Source: Dictyophora rubrovolvata
Taxonomy: Eukaryota; Basidiomycota; Agaricomycetes; Phallales; Phallaceae
Assembly (NCBI GenBank): GCA_029959195.1
Contig: CP114122.1
Span: 1,116,001 to 1,180,000, forward strand
Reading direction: 5' to 3'
DNA: 64,000 nt
Made by a program: the position numbers and the translations under genes. The notes under the pieces are model-generated. The model was not told where the DNA came from. It saw only the letters and a list, made by a program, of their open reading frames with translations, and made no database searches. Of the stretch, positions 49,001-59,528 are shown piece by piece; position 1 is the first letter of the stretch; every line of letters starts with the position of its first letter.

Positions 49001-49467
49001 GGTTGGTCGTGGCAATAGTGCACCATTTGATCAATGTTAGTAGACTCGCTTTTTATTTGTGACGCTAGCCTTTGGCTTATGATCGCAAACTGGTAGCCTT
49101 CTACTTGATCATGAATGTAGCTGTAGGAGGGTAAGTTTGTTTTTCTTTTATTGAACAGATGCGGTTAACTCAAATTATTTCTCTAAGAACGAATGGTTGG
49201 TTCCCTGACGGTGTTGGTAACAAGCCGTGGGTTGATCAATCAAACAGTCAGTGGTTTTAAAATTCGTTGACTGATAATTAACAAAGATATGTATTTATAG
49301 CTGCGATGCATGACTTTGCCAAAGCGCAAGACCAATGGTACCCCACTTGGCCCGCTTCCCCTCAAGACCGTGCAATGGTGGTGTAAGTTGACAATTCCAA
49401 ATTTGCCTCTCGTAACATGTGTTCATGACAAAACAGGGACTATGTAAAAATGTGGCAACTGTGTTAG
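46100..49467 (+). CDS. SKN1: SKN1/KRE6-type GH16 beta-glucan synthesis-associated protein
   Basis: A type II membrane protein of the KRE6/SKN1 branch of GH16, implicated in beta-1,6-glucan assembly or wall glucan remodelling. The start is MTSKMNSSSAQVHFRYEDVR at 46100; MNSSS at 46112 is an alternative. A long Ser/Thr/Pro-rich cytosolic part of about 315 residues precedes KPWLEKKDWRVTASWW and the membrane segment ISFLVIMLGIISSAFLSYW, which is split by a 443-nt intron (47176-47618). The extracellular lectin-like domain has DFDTFSVDTEGATWTHEVDL, SNNSF, SIRYGKVEIRAKIPTGDW, LWPALWMLPTNNTYGPWPLS, the catalytic-type motif GEIDIMESRGNGLSYPAQGS (48500-48660), FHIYSLEWTPDFI, RTYVDSRLHGMLSLRFNEPF and LIMNVAVGGTNGWFPDGVGN. 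It ends DYVKMWQLC at 49467. The ExDxxE-type catalytic motif is intact. About fifteen exons, several very short. Confidence 0.9.
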
Positions 49468-49720
49468 AGTTCTGAGATGTTGACTCCTTTATTATATTTA
49501 TGAACATTTTGTTGAAAATTTAAACCATAGACCCGGACATTTCGTATGTGTTTGCCGCCAATATATATATATATGATATATTCTGTAACTTGCAGCGGGA
49601 CAATGAATGTGTGTGTGAGAATCTATGTAGTACAAAGCGTATCGAGCTGTCAGCCTGTCACGTGCGCGTTCCGGTGGTCACAAACACTGAACAGCCTGTT
49701 TTCATTCCTCCACCAGCAAT
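49468..49720. other. Intergenic region with AT microsatellite
   Basis: Short stretch between the GH16 stop and the E2 start, with a TA-dinucleotide run near 49560-49576. Probable 3' UTR and E2 promoter. Confidence 0.5.
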
Positions 49721-50772
49721 ATGCCTCCAGAACCTTCAGCAGTGAGTTTGGTTCTCAACATTGAGAGACATTCAGAAATTTAATGGATTTCTCTACCTAG
49801 ATAACTATAAAACGAATTCACCGCGAAATCTCTGATCTGAAAAAGGAGGATCTGGGATGCATGACTTTGAAACCTACGGAAGAATCGCTGTTCGACTGGC
49901 GCGGTTCAATTCCTGGACCGGAAAGCTCTTGTTACGAAGGAGGAGTATTTTGGATTGAAATTCATTTGCCACCGGATTATCCGTACGTTTCAAAAATACC
50001 ATACTGTTTGATGGAAATGCTGACGCTACGATTGCATAAGGTTTTCAGCTCCACGAGTGACATTTATGACTCGGTTGGATCATTTTTATTATCAAACATG
50101 CTTCATCATTGACCGCTTCTCAAAGAATTTACCATATGAACATTTCAGATCGGTCAGTTGAACCTTCATTGTCGACTGTTTCTGTGCGCCTAAATTATAT
50201 TTGTCCTTTCTCTAGTGGAAACGTCTGCATTGATCTCCTGAAAAACAACTGGTCACCTGCCTTATCATTATACAAGGTCCTCCTTTCGCTATCTTCGCTT
50301 CTCACTGATCCAAATCCGAGTGAGTCGTGTGAAACCATGTGACTCTGTAGGTTAAAGGGCTAATATTTTCGCGCACGCCATGCAGAAGACCCACTTGGTG
50401 AGTGTGCAGTATATCCTTCAGTAAAGTACTTCCATTAAGTACATTTCAGTTCCCCAAATAGCATCACAATACCTCAAAGATCGAGCGCAGTACAATAAAA
50501 CAGCCCGTCGATGGACAGAGCTTTATGCATTGCCCCCGTCTGTTTCCTCCAAACCTCAATCGTCCGGCTCCCTTTCGAGACAGTCGGAGACGCTCTCGTC
50601 GTCTAGCGAAATAGTTGTAATTGATGGTTCTGCCGAAAGATCGTCTCGGAGGAAACGTGAACGGACTGGTTCTGTGGCAGAAGGCAGACAAAAGCGAGCC
50701 AATAACGGAACTACGTCGAATGCGGGAGGCAGTGGTTCTACATCACCGGACATCATTATTATTGACGATTAA
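49721..50772 (+). CDS. Ubiquitin-conjugating enzyme E2 (Ubc4/5-like) with long C-terminal tail
   Basis: Accepts ubiquitin from E1 and passes it to substrates with E3 ligases. Seven exons (49721-49741, 49801-49982, 50041-50073, 50126-50152, 50216-50319, 50386-50397, 50450-50772) total 702 nt, an intact frame of 233 residues. The UBC core has [78 protein letters not shown] with the active-site Cys in GNVCIDLL, and [20 protein letters not shown]. It continues with [20 protein letters not shown]. The catalytic HPN triad reads HMN, keeping the functional Asn. The tail of about 80 residues is Ser/Arg-rich and ends SPDIIIIDD. Exon 6 is only 12 nt. Ubc4/5 proteins usually stop at about 150 residues, so the tail is an addition. 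Confidence 0.9.
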
Positions 50773-50906
50773 TCCATTGCTTTGATGCATTCCCCCCTTT
50801 ATTTCCTCGTTATTTATTATCGTTCAATCATGCTCAAAGTCGAAGGATTACATCACAGAAATAAATTTATAACCATCATATGTAATGTATACATAACATA
50901 CAAGTT
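50773..50906. other. Convergent 3' region of E2 and ING genes
   Basis: Only 134 bases separate the two stop codons, so the 3' UTRs of these convergent genes probably overlap. Confidence 0.5.
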
Positions 50907-52270
50907 TTACGTACGACCCCGTCCAGACCTTGCATTATTGTTAGTAGTTGCAGCACCATTACTGGTGCCGGCACGTCGTTTACCGGGACGGGCTCTCTTA
51001 TTATTGAGCGATCGTTTGGCCTTGCAGTCATCACAATACCATGTACCCGATTTGGGAGGAGTTGTTAGACCAACACAACGCAGATGGAACTAAAGGCGGG
51101 GTAGTCAGAATCCACTGAACGACATAATACAGCTAAGAGAGACTTCACCCATTCATACTGGCAGAGTTCGTCGTCACAGCCAACCATCTCTCCATAACTC
51201 AGTCCTTGACAGTAACAATACCGTGTGCTGTCTGGTTCTTCGCCTGGGTCGTGTTCGGCCTCTTCCGCTGCTGGTCCCGCATCTTGCTGATTATTTGTCG
51301 CCGCGCGAGACTGAACGGGTGCTGTTGGATTGGTCGTAGTTCGAGTGTTTGGCTGTGTATTTATTGGGTGAGAGGTAATTGAGAGTACAGATTCCGTTGA
51401 AGGCGAATTTCCTCTATAAGGCGGTGCGGGGGTATGTGTCTGTTGTTCTACCCTGTAAAGTATGTCATTGTGAATATCATCAATTCGAACGATTTTTCGT
51501 TCGAATTTTTAGATAGAACGTACTTTCGAGATTTCCCGGTGTTTGCACCTCCTCTTCGGTTTACCGAGGTTGTAGCTGTCGCATCTTTCTCTCTCCGTGG
51601 CGTTGGTTGGGGCTCATCGTCGTCCCGGATCCGTTTTCTTGATTTGGCCGGTGACAATGTTTCCACAGTTAAGATACCACCTAGCTGACCACGATTACTA
51701 GATGCAGCAGGTCGTCTCCGTCGAGTATTTTCCGCGGGGAGAGAGTCAGAAATAAGACGAGGTGGAAGGTGCGGATAAGTTGTGCGTAAGTATAGGTGAG
51801 ATGGGGTAAACGAGATGTCGTATGGAGTAATGGCGGTCAAGAGTGCGTTAAGATGAGTTTTATGGCCTATTAACTATTAGACAATAAACAGTGAAAAAGT
51901 CAAGTGTCAACGAAACGCTTCAGATGCAAGTTTGCCTACGTACGTTATCGGCAGCTTGGCCTGCAACACGAATTTTGTCATCGCCTCCAATTTTCAATCG
52001 CTGGGCCTCTTCTACAATCTGCATCAGTTTTTCAAGCCTGAGCTCCTTGGAATGGTCCTGGTTTTCTATCATGTCGATGAGTTCGTAAATCTTTTGTATT
52101 ACATTTTGGGTGGAGGCACTGAGAACTGCGTCCAGCTCACGCAAATCTGCGAATTGTCGGGAGAGCTCGAGGGGGAGAGAGTCTAGGATATGTGTATACT
52201 CAGATAATAGCAATAAAGAGTGTGCTGTGGCCATTGAGACAGGTAAAGGTTGTGTTGCGATTGCTGCCAT
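50907..52270 (-). CDS. ING-family PHD finger protein (histone-acetylation complex subunit)
   Basis: ING proteins (Yng1, Yng2, Pho23 in yeast) tether acetylase or deacetylase complexes to H3K4me3 chromatin. Start [20 protein letters not shown] at 52270. The ING N-terminal helical domain has [60 protein letters not shown] and [20 protein letters not shown]. The middle is disordered and basic ([36 protein letters not shown]). The C-terminal PHD finger reads [24 protein letters not shown], intron, [20 protein letters not shown] and DCKAKRS, with all C4HC3 zinc ligands and the aromatic WF. A polybasic tail ([12 protein letters not shown]) ends GRGRT at 50907. Which complex it joins cannot be told; the acidic-to-basic middle region is not diagnostic. 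Confidence 0.92.
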
Positions 52271-52829
52271 TGGCTTATGAGAGCCTCAGCCAGTGCTAGT
52301 CAGTGCCGAGCTAGAAGCGCCCACCACCGGCAGACCACTTACTAAGTACACGCTCAGGCTCGTGTCCTTTCACCAGCTCAATTGTAAACTAGAAAAGCGC
52401 GGAGTGACCTCCGCGAGCACCTTGCTTGCATTCAATATGAGAATAACAAATTTTTATAAGAATTGAGTAGTTAACATGTTTCTATCAATTTGAAATTAGA
52501 CGAGACGACGTCAGTTAAATGTCTGTTGTAATTCAGACTTCAGTAGTAATTGAAGCATATTTAATCATTCCCGCAGCCTTTTGCTTGGGCTAGCACTCGA
52601 TTCATCTGTCTTGTCAGGCAGGGTTCGCTATAGACGTTGTCAGTAGTTTGCTCCTTCATATGTGAAGGCATCACCTTTACTACTAGCTTCGTCCTGCAAG
52701 TCTTCTTCCGACATTTCATCTTGAAAATGTTAGTATTTTACGAGATTTTGGAGAAGCATTAATCTACCTTGTTTCTGAAGCAATTAATTCATAACTGACT
52801 GTTGACAGCAAACTTACAATAAATATCTT
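52271..52829. other. Intergenic region before the Helitron remnant
   Basis: ING promoter, then AT-rich sequence with no gene. The true 5' limit of the Helitron-derived sequence may lie here but no terminus could be recognised. Confidence 0.4.
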
Positions 52830-53411
52830 ATGGACCAACTTTGGCACTGTCTTTTGGGCATCTTTGAAGAGACCTTACAGATATCGATATTGCCAATGGA
52901 TCTTGCGGGGAAGTGTGCCAGATCCTTCAGGGAAGGAAGGGTGTTATTAATCTGCAGTCTTCGCCATTATATATGTTGGTCAAACTGGGCCGGACCCGCG
53001 CAATCCAGCTGGAAGGATTAGAGGCCGACATTGTACCCATAATGGCTGCAAAAAGGAAAGTTGCGATCAAAATTCGTGAAAAAAACAACAAAACAATCCA
53101 ACGTACTGCAACTCGGGTACAATTTCCAATAACACCAGCATATGCCTTTACAAATTATCATTCCCAAGGCCAAACACTGTCATTGAGACTGTCAAACATC
53201 ATTATCGATCTTGCTCGACCTCCAACAGGGGGCCCATTGACCAATTTCAACTATTATGTGGCGTTGTCATGAAGTTCCGGTAGAGACACAATACGGCTGT
53301 TGAGAGAAGTTGATATAAAGTTGTTGGAATAGCCACAAGACCCTCACCTCGAGTGCGAAGATCAACGGATTCATGAGTTGGACAAAAAACTAGAGAGTGG
53401 TTGGGAGAGAT
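52830..53411 (+). mobile_element. Helitron helicase remnant (C-terminal part)
   Basis: A decayed rolling-circle DNA transposon. Read in the frame beginning DIDIANGSCGEVCQIL (about 52876), the sequence gives the C-terminal part of a Pif1-like Helitron helicase: SSPLYMLVKLGRTRAIQLEG, PITPAYAFTNYHSQGQTLSL (late helicase motif), DLARPPTGGPLTNFNYYVAL, and past a stop SGRDTIRLLREVDIKLLE and DQRIHELDKKLESGWER. The N-terminal Rep domain and the early helicase motifs (Walker A and B) are absent, and the frame is broken by at least two stops and one shift, so it cannot be active. I could not identify Helitron termini (5' TC, 3' hairpin plus CTRR). It is a 5'-truncated fossil. Confidence 0.72.
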
Positions 53412-53812
53412 GATAACTAGATCATCATAACTGTATAAAATAAAACAATTATTGATGACAATAAATTTGCTTACCAGTACTTGCGTCAATTTCGTGCATT
53501 TGTTGTGAGCAAACTAAAAGAATGTGTCACCGTGTCATTAGTCACTAATCTTCAGATATTCTTTACATCATTAGGATATATTAAGGATATGCAGGATACT
53601 AACTATCCGTGCCTGCATGTATCCGCGTGCATTTCAACAATGGAGGTAAACCTTGCAAGCAAGGTGATGCGAGCTTTAACTTGCTTCAAGTTCACTGATA
53701 TTTTCTTTGTAAAACATTAACTATAAATCATAGCCAAGCTAGATGGTGCGGCTCCTATCATCTTTTTGAACATACGTCATTACCATTAGTTCAACCGCAA
53801 TCTTAAAATTCA
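53412..53812. other. Region downstream of the Helitron fragment
   Basis: No recognised gene. An open frame at 53481-53720 (plus) shows no domain. It may be Helitron 3' sequence or host DNA. Confidence 0.4.
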
Positions 53813-54541
53813 TCATGAAAAAAAAGGAAAGGTTGTGTGAATTTGAAACCGTATGTCCGTCAAATTCAACAGATGTTTTACGTGCCGTTTCATATCCAAT
53901 ATCCTGAAGCCCTTCGATTTTATATTTTTCATCTTCGAACGTGCCACTGACACACAGTGTTTATTACATTCGTGTAGATTAAGAGTGTCGTAAATTTCTT
54001 TTTTGGTACGTAGGTAAGAACTCAATCCGTGGATTTTGCGCAATTTTTCTAACTCTTTTAACCTCGTTTTGGAATTTAACGTTGCTTTCAGACTTTCATT
54101 TGATAATCTGATCTCATCGCCGTTTCTCATTCCAGTCGGGTCACACCTGCTGGACGGATTGACATATTTAAGATCTGAATTAGCGGCTTCAAAAAATACT
54201 GAAGATGAAGGTACGTCGACACCCGGAAACAAGTGGCCGTTGGAATTTGTACGTGGTTGTTTGTTTAGACTTGAACATTGTATTTCATTTAGATTTGAAC
54301 ATGGATGTTCGTTTGGATTTGAGCTTGGATGCTCAACAAATTTTATGGTCTATTGACCGCTATCTGTAGCAGTGCGCGTTTTACCAAAATTATACCGCTC
54401 GACGGTATGACCTCTCGTAGTTGACGCTGTCGAGCCGTGTTGACACATCTGTGAGACACCGCGGCCGTCTTGAACACCTGATGGATGCTCGTAGTGTAGA
54501 TTGTAATCTGGAAGACCTCTGAAATGGAGGCGGGGTTCCAT
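53813..54541 (-). CDS. Unrecognised reading frame with octapeptide repeat, possibly transposon-associated
   Basis: Two open stretches, 54541-54350 and 54349-53813, lie in the same minus-strand frame with one stop between them. The first starts MEPRLHFRGLPDYNLHYEHP. The second opens into an eight-residue repeat (EHPSSNPN, EHPCSNLN, EIQCSSLN, KQPRTNSN) and continues through KTRLKELEKLRKIHGLSSYL and IYDTLNLHECNKHCVSVARS to MKRHVKHLLN. The LKELEKLRKIHGL..L segment is loosely like a SAP-type DNA-binding helix pair followed by a Cys/His cluster. SAP-like stretches before a Cys/His end also occur in proteins beside basidiomycete Helitrons, but this is recollection, not proof. I cannot name a function. 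It may be a degraded gene or captured fragment. Confidence 0.4.
54239..54334 (-). repeat. 24-bp imperfect tandem repeat, four units
   Basis: Four consecutive 24-base units (54334-54311, 54310-54287, 54286-54263, 54262-54239) encode EHPSSNPN, EHPCSNLN, EIQCSSLN and KQPRTNSN on the minus strand. The repeat keeps the reading frame and degrades progressively toward the last unit. Confidence 0.7.
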
Positions 54542-55142
54542 TACATGGTAGCTTTAAGCAGTGCGCTTTACCTTATTATATACATTTTTATTGTGAATCA
54601 CAAGCGCCACTTAAAAAAAATAAAATTGTCTCACTGGTCTCGGACATTGCATCTCCGTGAAGAACGTAAATGTCTCTCTCTTAACACCGATTTCCACGTT
54701 ATCGTGCTTGACTTATATTATCTTCTTTCTTTACAGCGCGGATTCGACAGTCTACGATACTATCCTCTGCATCTTGCTAGACTCAGCATCCATGTCGGAC
54801 GTATCTCTTTTGCGTTTGCCGTCTAATTGCCGACCCAAATCCTACATAGGTTTCAATACGAGAAGTATAAAAGCCTGCGACTGAATGATTTCTCACAAAA
54901 ACACATCCATCATCTATAAAAGTAGCACTCCGGAACGAAGGAACGAGGTTCTTTTTGGAACCGGGCGTGTGGGAACCAACAGAAAAAGTACTTCCAGTTC
55001 AACTATTAGTCCTCAGCGTATACGTGTTGGGGTCTATCGAGATTGAAAAACCATTGTGCCATCACTGGATGGTGATTGAAGGAATAAGATATATATCGTG
55101 GTTACTTAACGTTAACCACCACGAACACTTGACGCGTGACGC
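54542..55142. other. Region without a recognised gene
   Basis: AT-rich with short open frames (54524-54826, 54955-55146 plus). It may contain the upstream region of the kinase pseudogene. At 55132-55146 the octamer GACGCGTG occurs twice in tandem with overlap. Confidence 0.4.
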
Positions 55143-58100
55143 GTGACGACTCAACGTACTCACACACTGCCCGAGTTACAGGCGCCAATATTCCGCTACA
55201 CATCCCGCACGGGGAATCAAACGAATTCGTTTTTGAATGTCCTCCTTGAGATCCATCCCCGTTCAAACCAAGTCCCGGTAATACAAGTATGTCCCAAAGC
55301 ATTGTTTCCTATTTTCGACTTTAATCCTAAGCCCGATACTTCATCAGCTTTACCGCAAACTTGAGATTATAGGGAAAGGTGCTTATGGAACGGTATACCG
55401 TGGCGTTCATATACCCACTGGAGAGATGCGTGGTCCCGGAACGAACAACATCACTAAGTATTACGGGTGCTACCTTGATGGGCCGCATGTCTGGATTGTA
55501 ATGGACTATGAAAGTGGCGGGAATGTTCGAACGCTGATGAAAGCCACAAAGGGAAATGTCATTGACGAACGGCATTCTGTCGCCATAATGAGGGAACTAC
55601 TCTCCGCGTTGGTTTACATTCACAAATCTGGAGTCATATATGTATCGTGACATCAAAGCCGCCAACGTTTTGTTTCGGACCGAGGTCGTGTACTTTTGTG
55701 CGATTTTGGCATTTCGGCTCTCCTGTCTACCGCTCATGCTAAGCGTACGACTTTTGTTGGCACTCCTTACTGGATGGCGCTAGAAGTTATCACGTCTGAT
55801 ACAATGTACGATTCCAAAGCCGACATATGGAGTCTTGGTATTACGCTTTATGAGATGACTACTGGTGCACCTCCTCATTCCAATCAGGTCGAAGTGAAAT
55901 TACTGTCTCTCATTCCCAGCACCAAACCTCCGCGTTTGGCTGAGCACAAGGGATCTGCGAGATTTTGTTGTAATGTGTCTAAAAGAAGTGCCCAGTGAGG
56001 TATGTAAGCAGCGTTGTATTATCAAAATGTATTTGAACCTAAATACGGATATGGATAGCGCGCCGGTGCTGAAGAACTGACGAAAGCCAAATGGATCAAA
56101 TCAGCAGCGAAGACGCCGGTTTCTAAAGGGGTTGGTCATTCAGGACGAAGCACGCGTGGGGTCGCGCGGGTGGTGTTCATAGAAGTCTTTTGAAGCTGAC
56201 GAAGAAGAAGAAGATAGGTAAGATCCTGACCATTATGGCGTGGCAATCTGAAATCAAACAATCGCGAAAGTACTTGGGAGTTCGATACCCTTCGTAATGG
56301 ATCGTTCGTTGACTTCAAAACTTCTGATGAGGGTAGCACCGAAATTGAAACTGCTTCAAGCGATCCGTTAACAGCAGCCCGTCACCACAACGAGTACCGC
56401 CAAGATCTCTGAGGATGCTTTTTGGAAGGACAGACAACTCTAATGGAGGTTCTGATCCATTCGGGTTACGTTCGAGAATGGCAACTCCTGCACCACCTCT
56501 ATTAACATCGACTCCCACGGAACGAGTATTACCATAAGCACAATCATCGACAAATGTAGACAGAACCGTCAGCATCTTCAATGACGATAACACCACCTTC
56601 AGCAAAGTCATCAGTGCCGCCGCCACTAGTCTTGTCACTGCCAGACAAGCAACATTTGCATTTCTTCCTCTTTCACCTGTATCGGCAACAACAGCAACAG
56701 TAACGCGTCGACCTCATTGGCATCCTCGTCTTCGTCGCAAACTGGCTTACACCCTTTAAATACCACTCTTTCGTCTTCCTCTTCCGATAACGACAGTAGA
56801 GGTATAAGACCTCCCCGATCAGCTCGAACGCCGACGTACAGGGAGGTCCGACAAAATCGTGGCCTGCCGGATATTTCCATACCTCCGAATGCGAACAAAA
56901 GTAAGACATCATCGACATCTCCCACCTCGTCATCACCACCTACGCGAAGCATCCCTCCTTCGTTTCCTGCTGTATCTTCATTGTCAGTCCGAGACGACTC
57001 TATCGCGTCAGGATCGTCGACTTCGACGATTACAAAAGTACGAAAAGTGGCTACTGCATCACCGGTGAACTTCCAATGTCCAGCTTCGACTCGGCCTCGG
57101 GTTGAATCGCAACCTGAGCATCCTACTTCTTCTCCTACATCCTCTCCGTCACGTCAATTACCACTGTCATTTTCAATGGATGAACTTGAAAATGACGTTG
57201 GTTCTGGCAAAACCAGTCCACCAACGTTGTTTAGAACTACATCGTCAACTTCCACAATGGCGGCTTCGTCTTCGCCGACCTCACATTTTGCAACGCATTC
57301 GTTGGATGATAGTGTGATTAGCAGTCCGGGGACGATCCGCCACTGAACGGGCAATGCCTTTACCTCCCTTCTCGCGTGCGTATAGTGCCATGCCGGCAGG
57401 TGGCAGACGGTATACTACTACTACTGATACTGGAACAGGAGGTGGCGCATTATCGCGTGGTCCTTCGTTGAATCGACAGGGGCCCGTTGCTGTTATGGAG
57501 ACTGTACCGATGCCGACAACTCTGATGTCTAATAGGGCAGCAACGACGGGAGTAGGGACAGGATTGATGACGACATCGTCATCATCATCACCACTTCAGC
57601 CACCTTTGTCGCTTTTGAGAGGAATAGGAGCGAGAGTGCTAGTGCTGCTGTGTATCGGAGTAAGGGCGATGCCGGTGGTGGTGGTGGTGGATCGAAAATG
57701 CCAGCTCTAAGGGATGTTTTGAAGGTTTGTTTTTTCTTCAAATTATATAACGATTGGTCGTTAATATACTTCTTTCTTCATAGTTGGCTCCGCTACCTAC
57801 TAATCTGGTCAGCGGACCGAATTTTCTACCTCCGTTTCCTTCAGCCCATGCTCCATTGAACCGGCCCCAAGCGCGGCCACATCAACTTCCAATACCACCC
57901 CGAATTGTAACCGCGGCCGCTTCTTCTTCTATCACTTCCTTGAATCAACAGCTCAGTGGCGCATCTTCTCTCCTCGAGAGCACAAGTGCAGCTTCGGACA
58001 CCGTCAAAGCACCAGCACCCACCGCGCCACTACAACCGCCAGTTATTAAACCTCTAGAACTTCTCAAATTCACATTGTCGCCTGCGGAAGCACAAGCGGA

Positions 58101-58296
58101 ACTTGCGAGTACCGTGGATGATCTTGCTAAATGGTTGAGTGTTGTTGAGACGGGTTTGACTAACCTTCTCGAGAAGTCTCTTTTCGAAGGTGGACATAGT
58201 GATGATATTCAGGAAAATCAAGAGGAAGAAGGTGCTTTTGCTAACGGTGGTGGCGCTGGTGATTCAGGTGTTATTTCATTGGATATTGCTTGTTAA
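55143..58296 (+). pseudogene. Decayed STE20/GCK-type protein kinase gene
   Basis: The sequence clearly derives from a germinal-centre kinase of the Nak1/Kic1/Sps1 type, which controls polarity and morphogenesis. The glycine loop LEIIGKGAYGTVYRGVHIPT (about 55360-55420) is followed directly by MRGPGTNNITKYYGCYLDGP, so the strand with the catalytic Lys and helix C (about 30 codons) is missing. Then come VWIVMDYESGGNVRTLMKA, IHKSGVIY, RDIKAANVL, LCDFGISALL, TTFVGTPYWMALEVI and KADIWSLGITLYEMTTGAPP. The frame shifts just before RDIKAANVL, again before LCDFG, and again before RDFVVMCLKEVPSE. The C-terminal tail (56279-58296) is Ser/Pro-rich, switches frame several times and ends in a well-preserved stretch (LPIPPRIVTAAASSSITSLN, LSPAEAQAELASTVDDLAKW, LSVVETGLTNLLEK). 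It keeps introns, so it is not a retrocopy. Assembly error is the alternative explanation. Confidence 0.75.
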
Positions 58297-58517
58297 TAAA
58301 AATTCCGCTCGTTTCTCGAGTTTGTATGAACCGTTGTCTCCTTGATGTATCATACGAATCTTTTTTGATGTATCCAGCTATTGTATAGTTTAATCAATGA
58401 AGGGTTTAGTTTGAGAAAATAGCGGGGAAATGACCGGTGGAGGTGAATAAATGACTCGTACATGAAAGTGTGTAATGTAATGTAACATAAATGAAAGGGA
58501 AAACGGCTATTTTATTA

Positions 58518-59528
58518 TCAGAATTTGGCTTCCCAGCTGATACCACATCCGCAACCTGCGGTTTTGGCCTGCGGGTTGTCAATAACCCGGAAACTACTTC
58601 CAATAAGCTCGGTTGCGTAATCTAGTGTTGACCCTTTCAGTAATCCCAATGATACGGCATCGACGACGATTGCTGCATTTCGATGTTTGGGGTGTATGAA
58701 TCGACTTTTGGAGGAAGAAAAGTCAATGTTTCAGCAGTTCAGCGAAACATCCTCGAGGACGCACTAGTCATCTGATGCTTGATCTGACGTCAATTCGAGC
58801 TTATATTGGTACCCATGGCATCCTCCTGATTCTACTGCGACGCGAAGAGAGAAATTCGGGTCATTTTCCGATGTTGAAATGTTGCTCAGTTTCTGAATGA
58901 ACAAAAAGAAGTATATATGTTAAGCATTAGCGGGTTGGAACAGCTATGATAACCGTACCTCTGCCGCTCTTTCAGTAATTGAGAATTGAGCTTCGTTTTT
59001 GTCCAAAAGCTCGGCTTCCTCGTCAGGAGCCATTTTTGAAGGATCCGGTATCGCAGAGAGAACGGCTTGAGCACGGCTTATTCCAGGAGCGTCAGTCCGC
59101 GTTGCTGTGGCATAACTTCTAGTTGACAGAATCCGTATAAAACTGTCTTTGTGTTCTATTGTTTCTAAGCGTCGATGACGTTGGTGTTTGTCGAACCATA
59201 ATATGGGAGACGGTAAGGTAGCGTGTTGGAGAATGACTGGGATGGAGGTGTTGTAAACTTGGTGCGTGGTGAGTCGTCTTGTTCCAGGAGGTACTAAACT
59301 GATTCTTTGTTTGGTGGAGTATCGTCGACGCGAATTAACCTTGAAGCAATGCCTCAAGTCTACCAAGGCGGCGGATACATTCGATGACATCTTGGGTGTG
59401 GGTGGGCCAATAGCCGAAGTTCGGCATTCCAGGCGGCTGGCTCGGACAACTGACGTAACCGCGAGTTCACCTGCAAGTATTCTTAAAACGAGCAATCTCG
59501 TGCGCATGTATTTCACAAACCGAAACAA
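58518..59528 (-). CDS. ISA2: Mitochondrial iron-sulfur assembly protein ISA2 (A-type, HesB-like)
   Basis: ISA2 works with ISA1 and IBA57 in mitochondrial 4Fe-4S cluster maturation (aconitase, lipoate synthase). The A-type domain is in the last exons: FSITERAAE, KLSNISTSENDPNFSLRVAV, ESGGCHGYQYKLEL (first conserved Cys), RNAAIVVDAVSLGLLKGSTL, DYATELIGSSFRVIDNP and AGCGCGISWEAKF, whose CxC gives the other two conserved cysteines, ending at 58518. The N-terminal extension from the first ATG (59528, MFRFVKYMRTRLLVLRILAG) is about 150 residues, Arg-rich and poor in acidic residues, as expected for a mitochondrial presequence but long. Inner ATGs (for example MSSNVSAALVDLRHCF near 59390) are alternative starts. 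Three exons with short introns. Confidence 0.88.

Noticed and set aside
53481-53720. Open frame downstream of the Helitron helicase
   Set aside because: Composition looks random and no transposon domain is visible.
56315-56952. Minus-strand open frames opposite the kinase tail
   Set aside because: Antisense of Ser/Thr-rich low-complexity coding sequence; no domain or start context.
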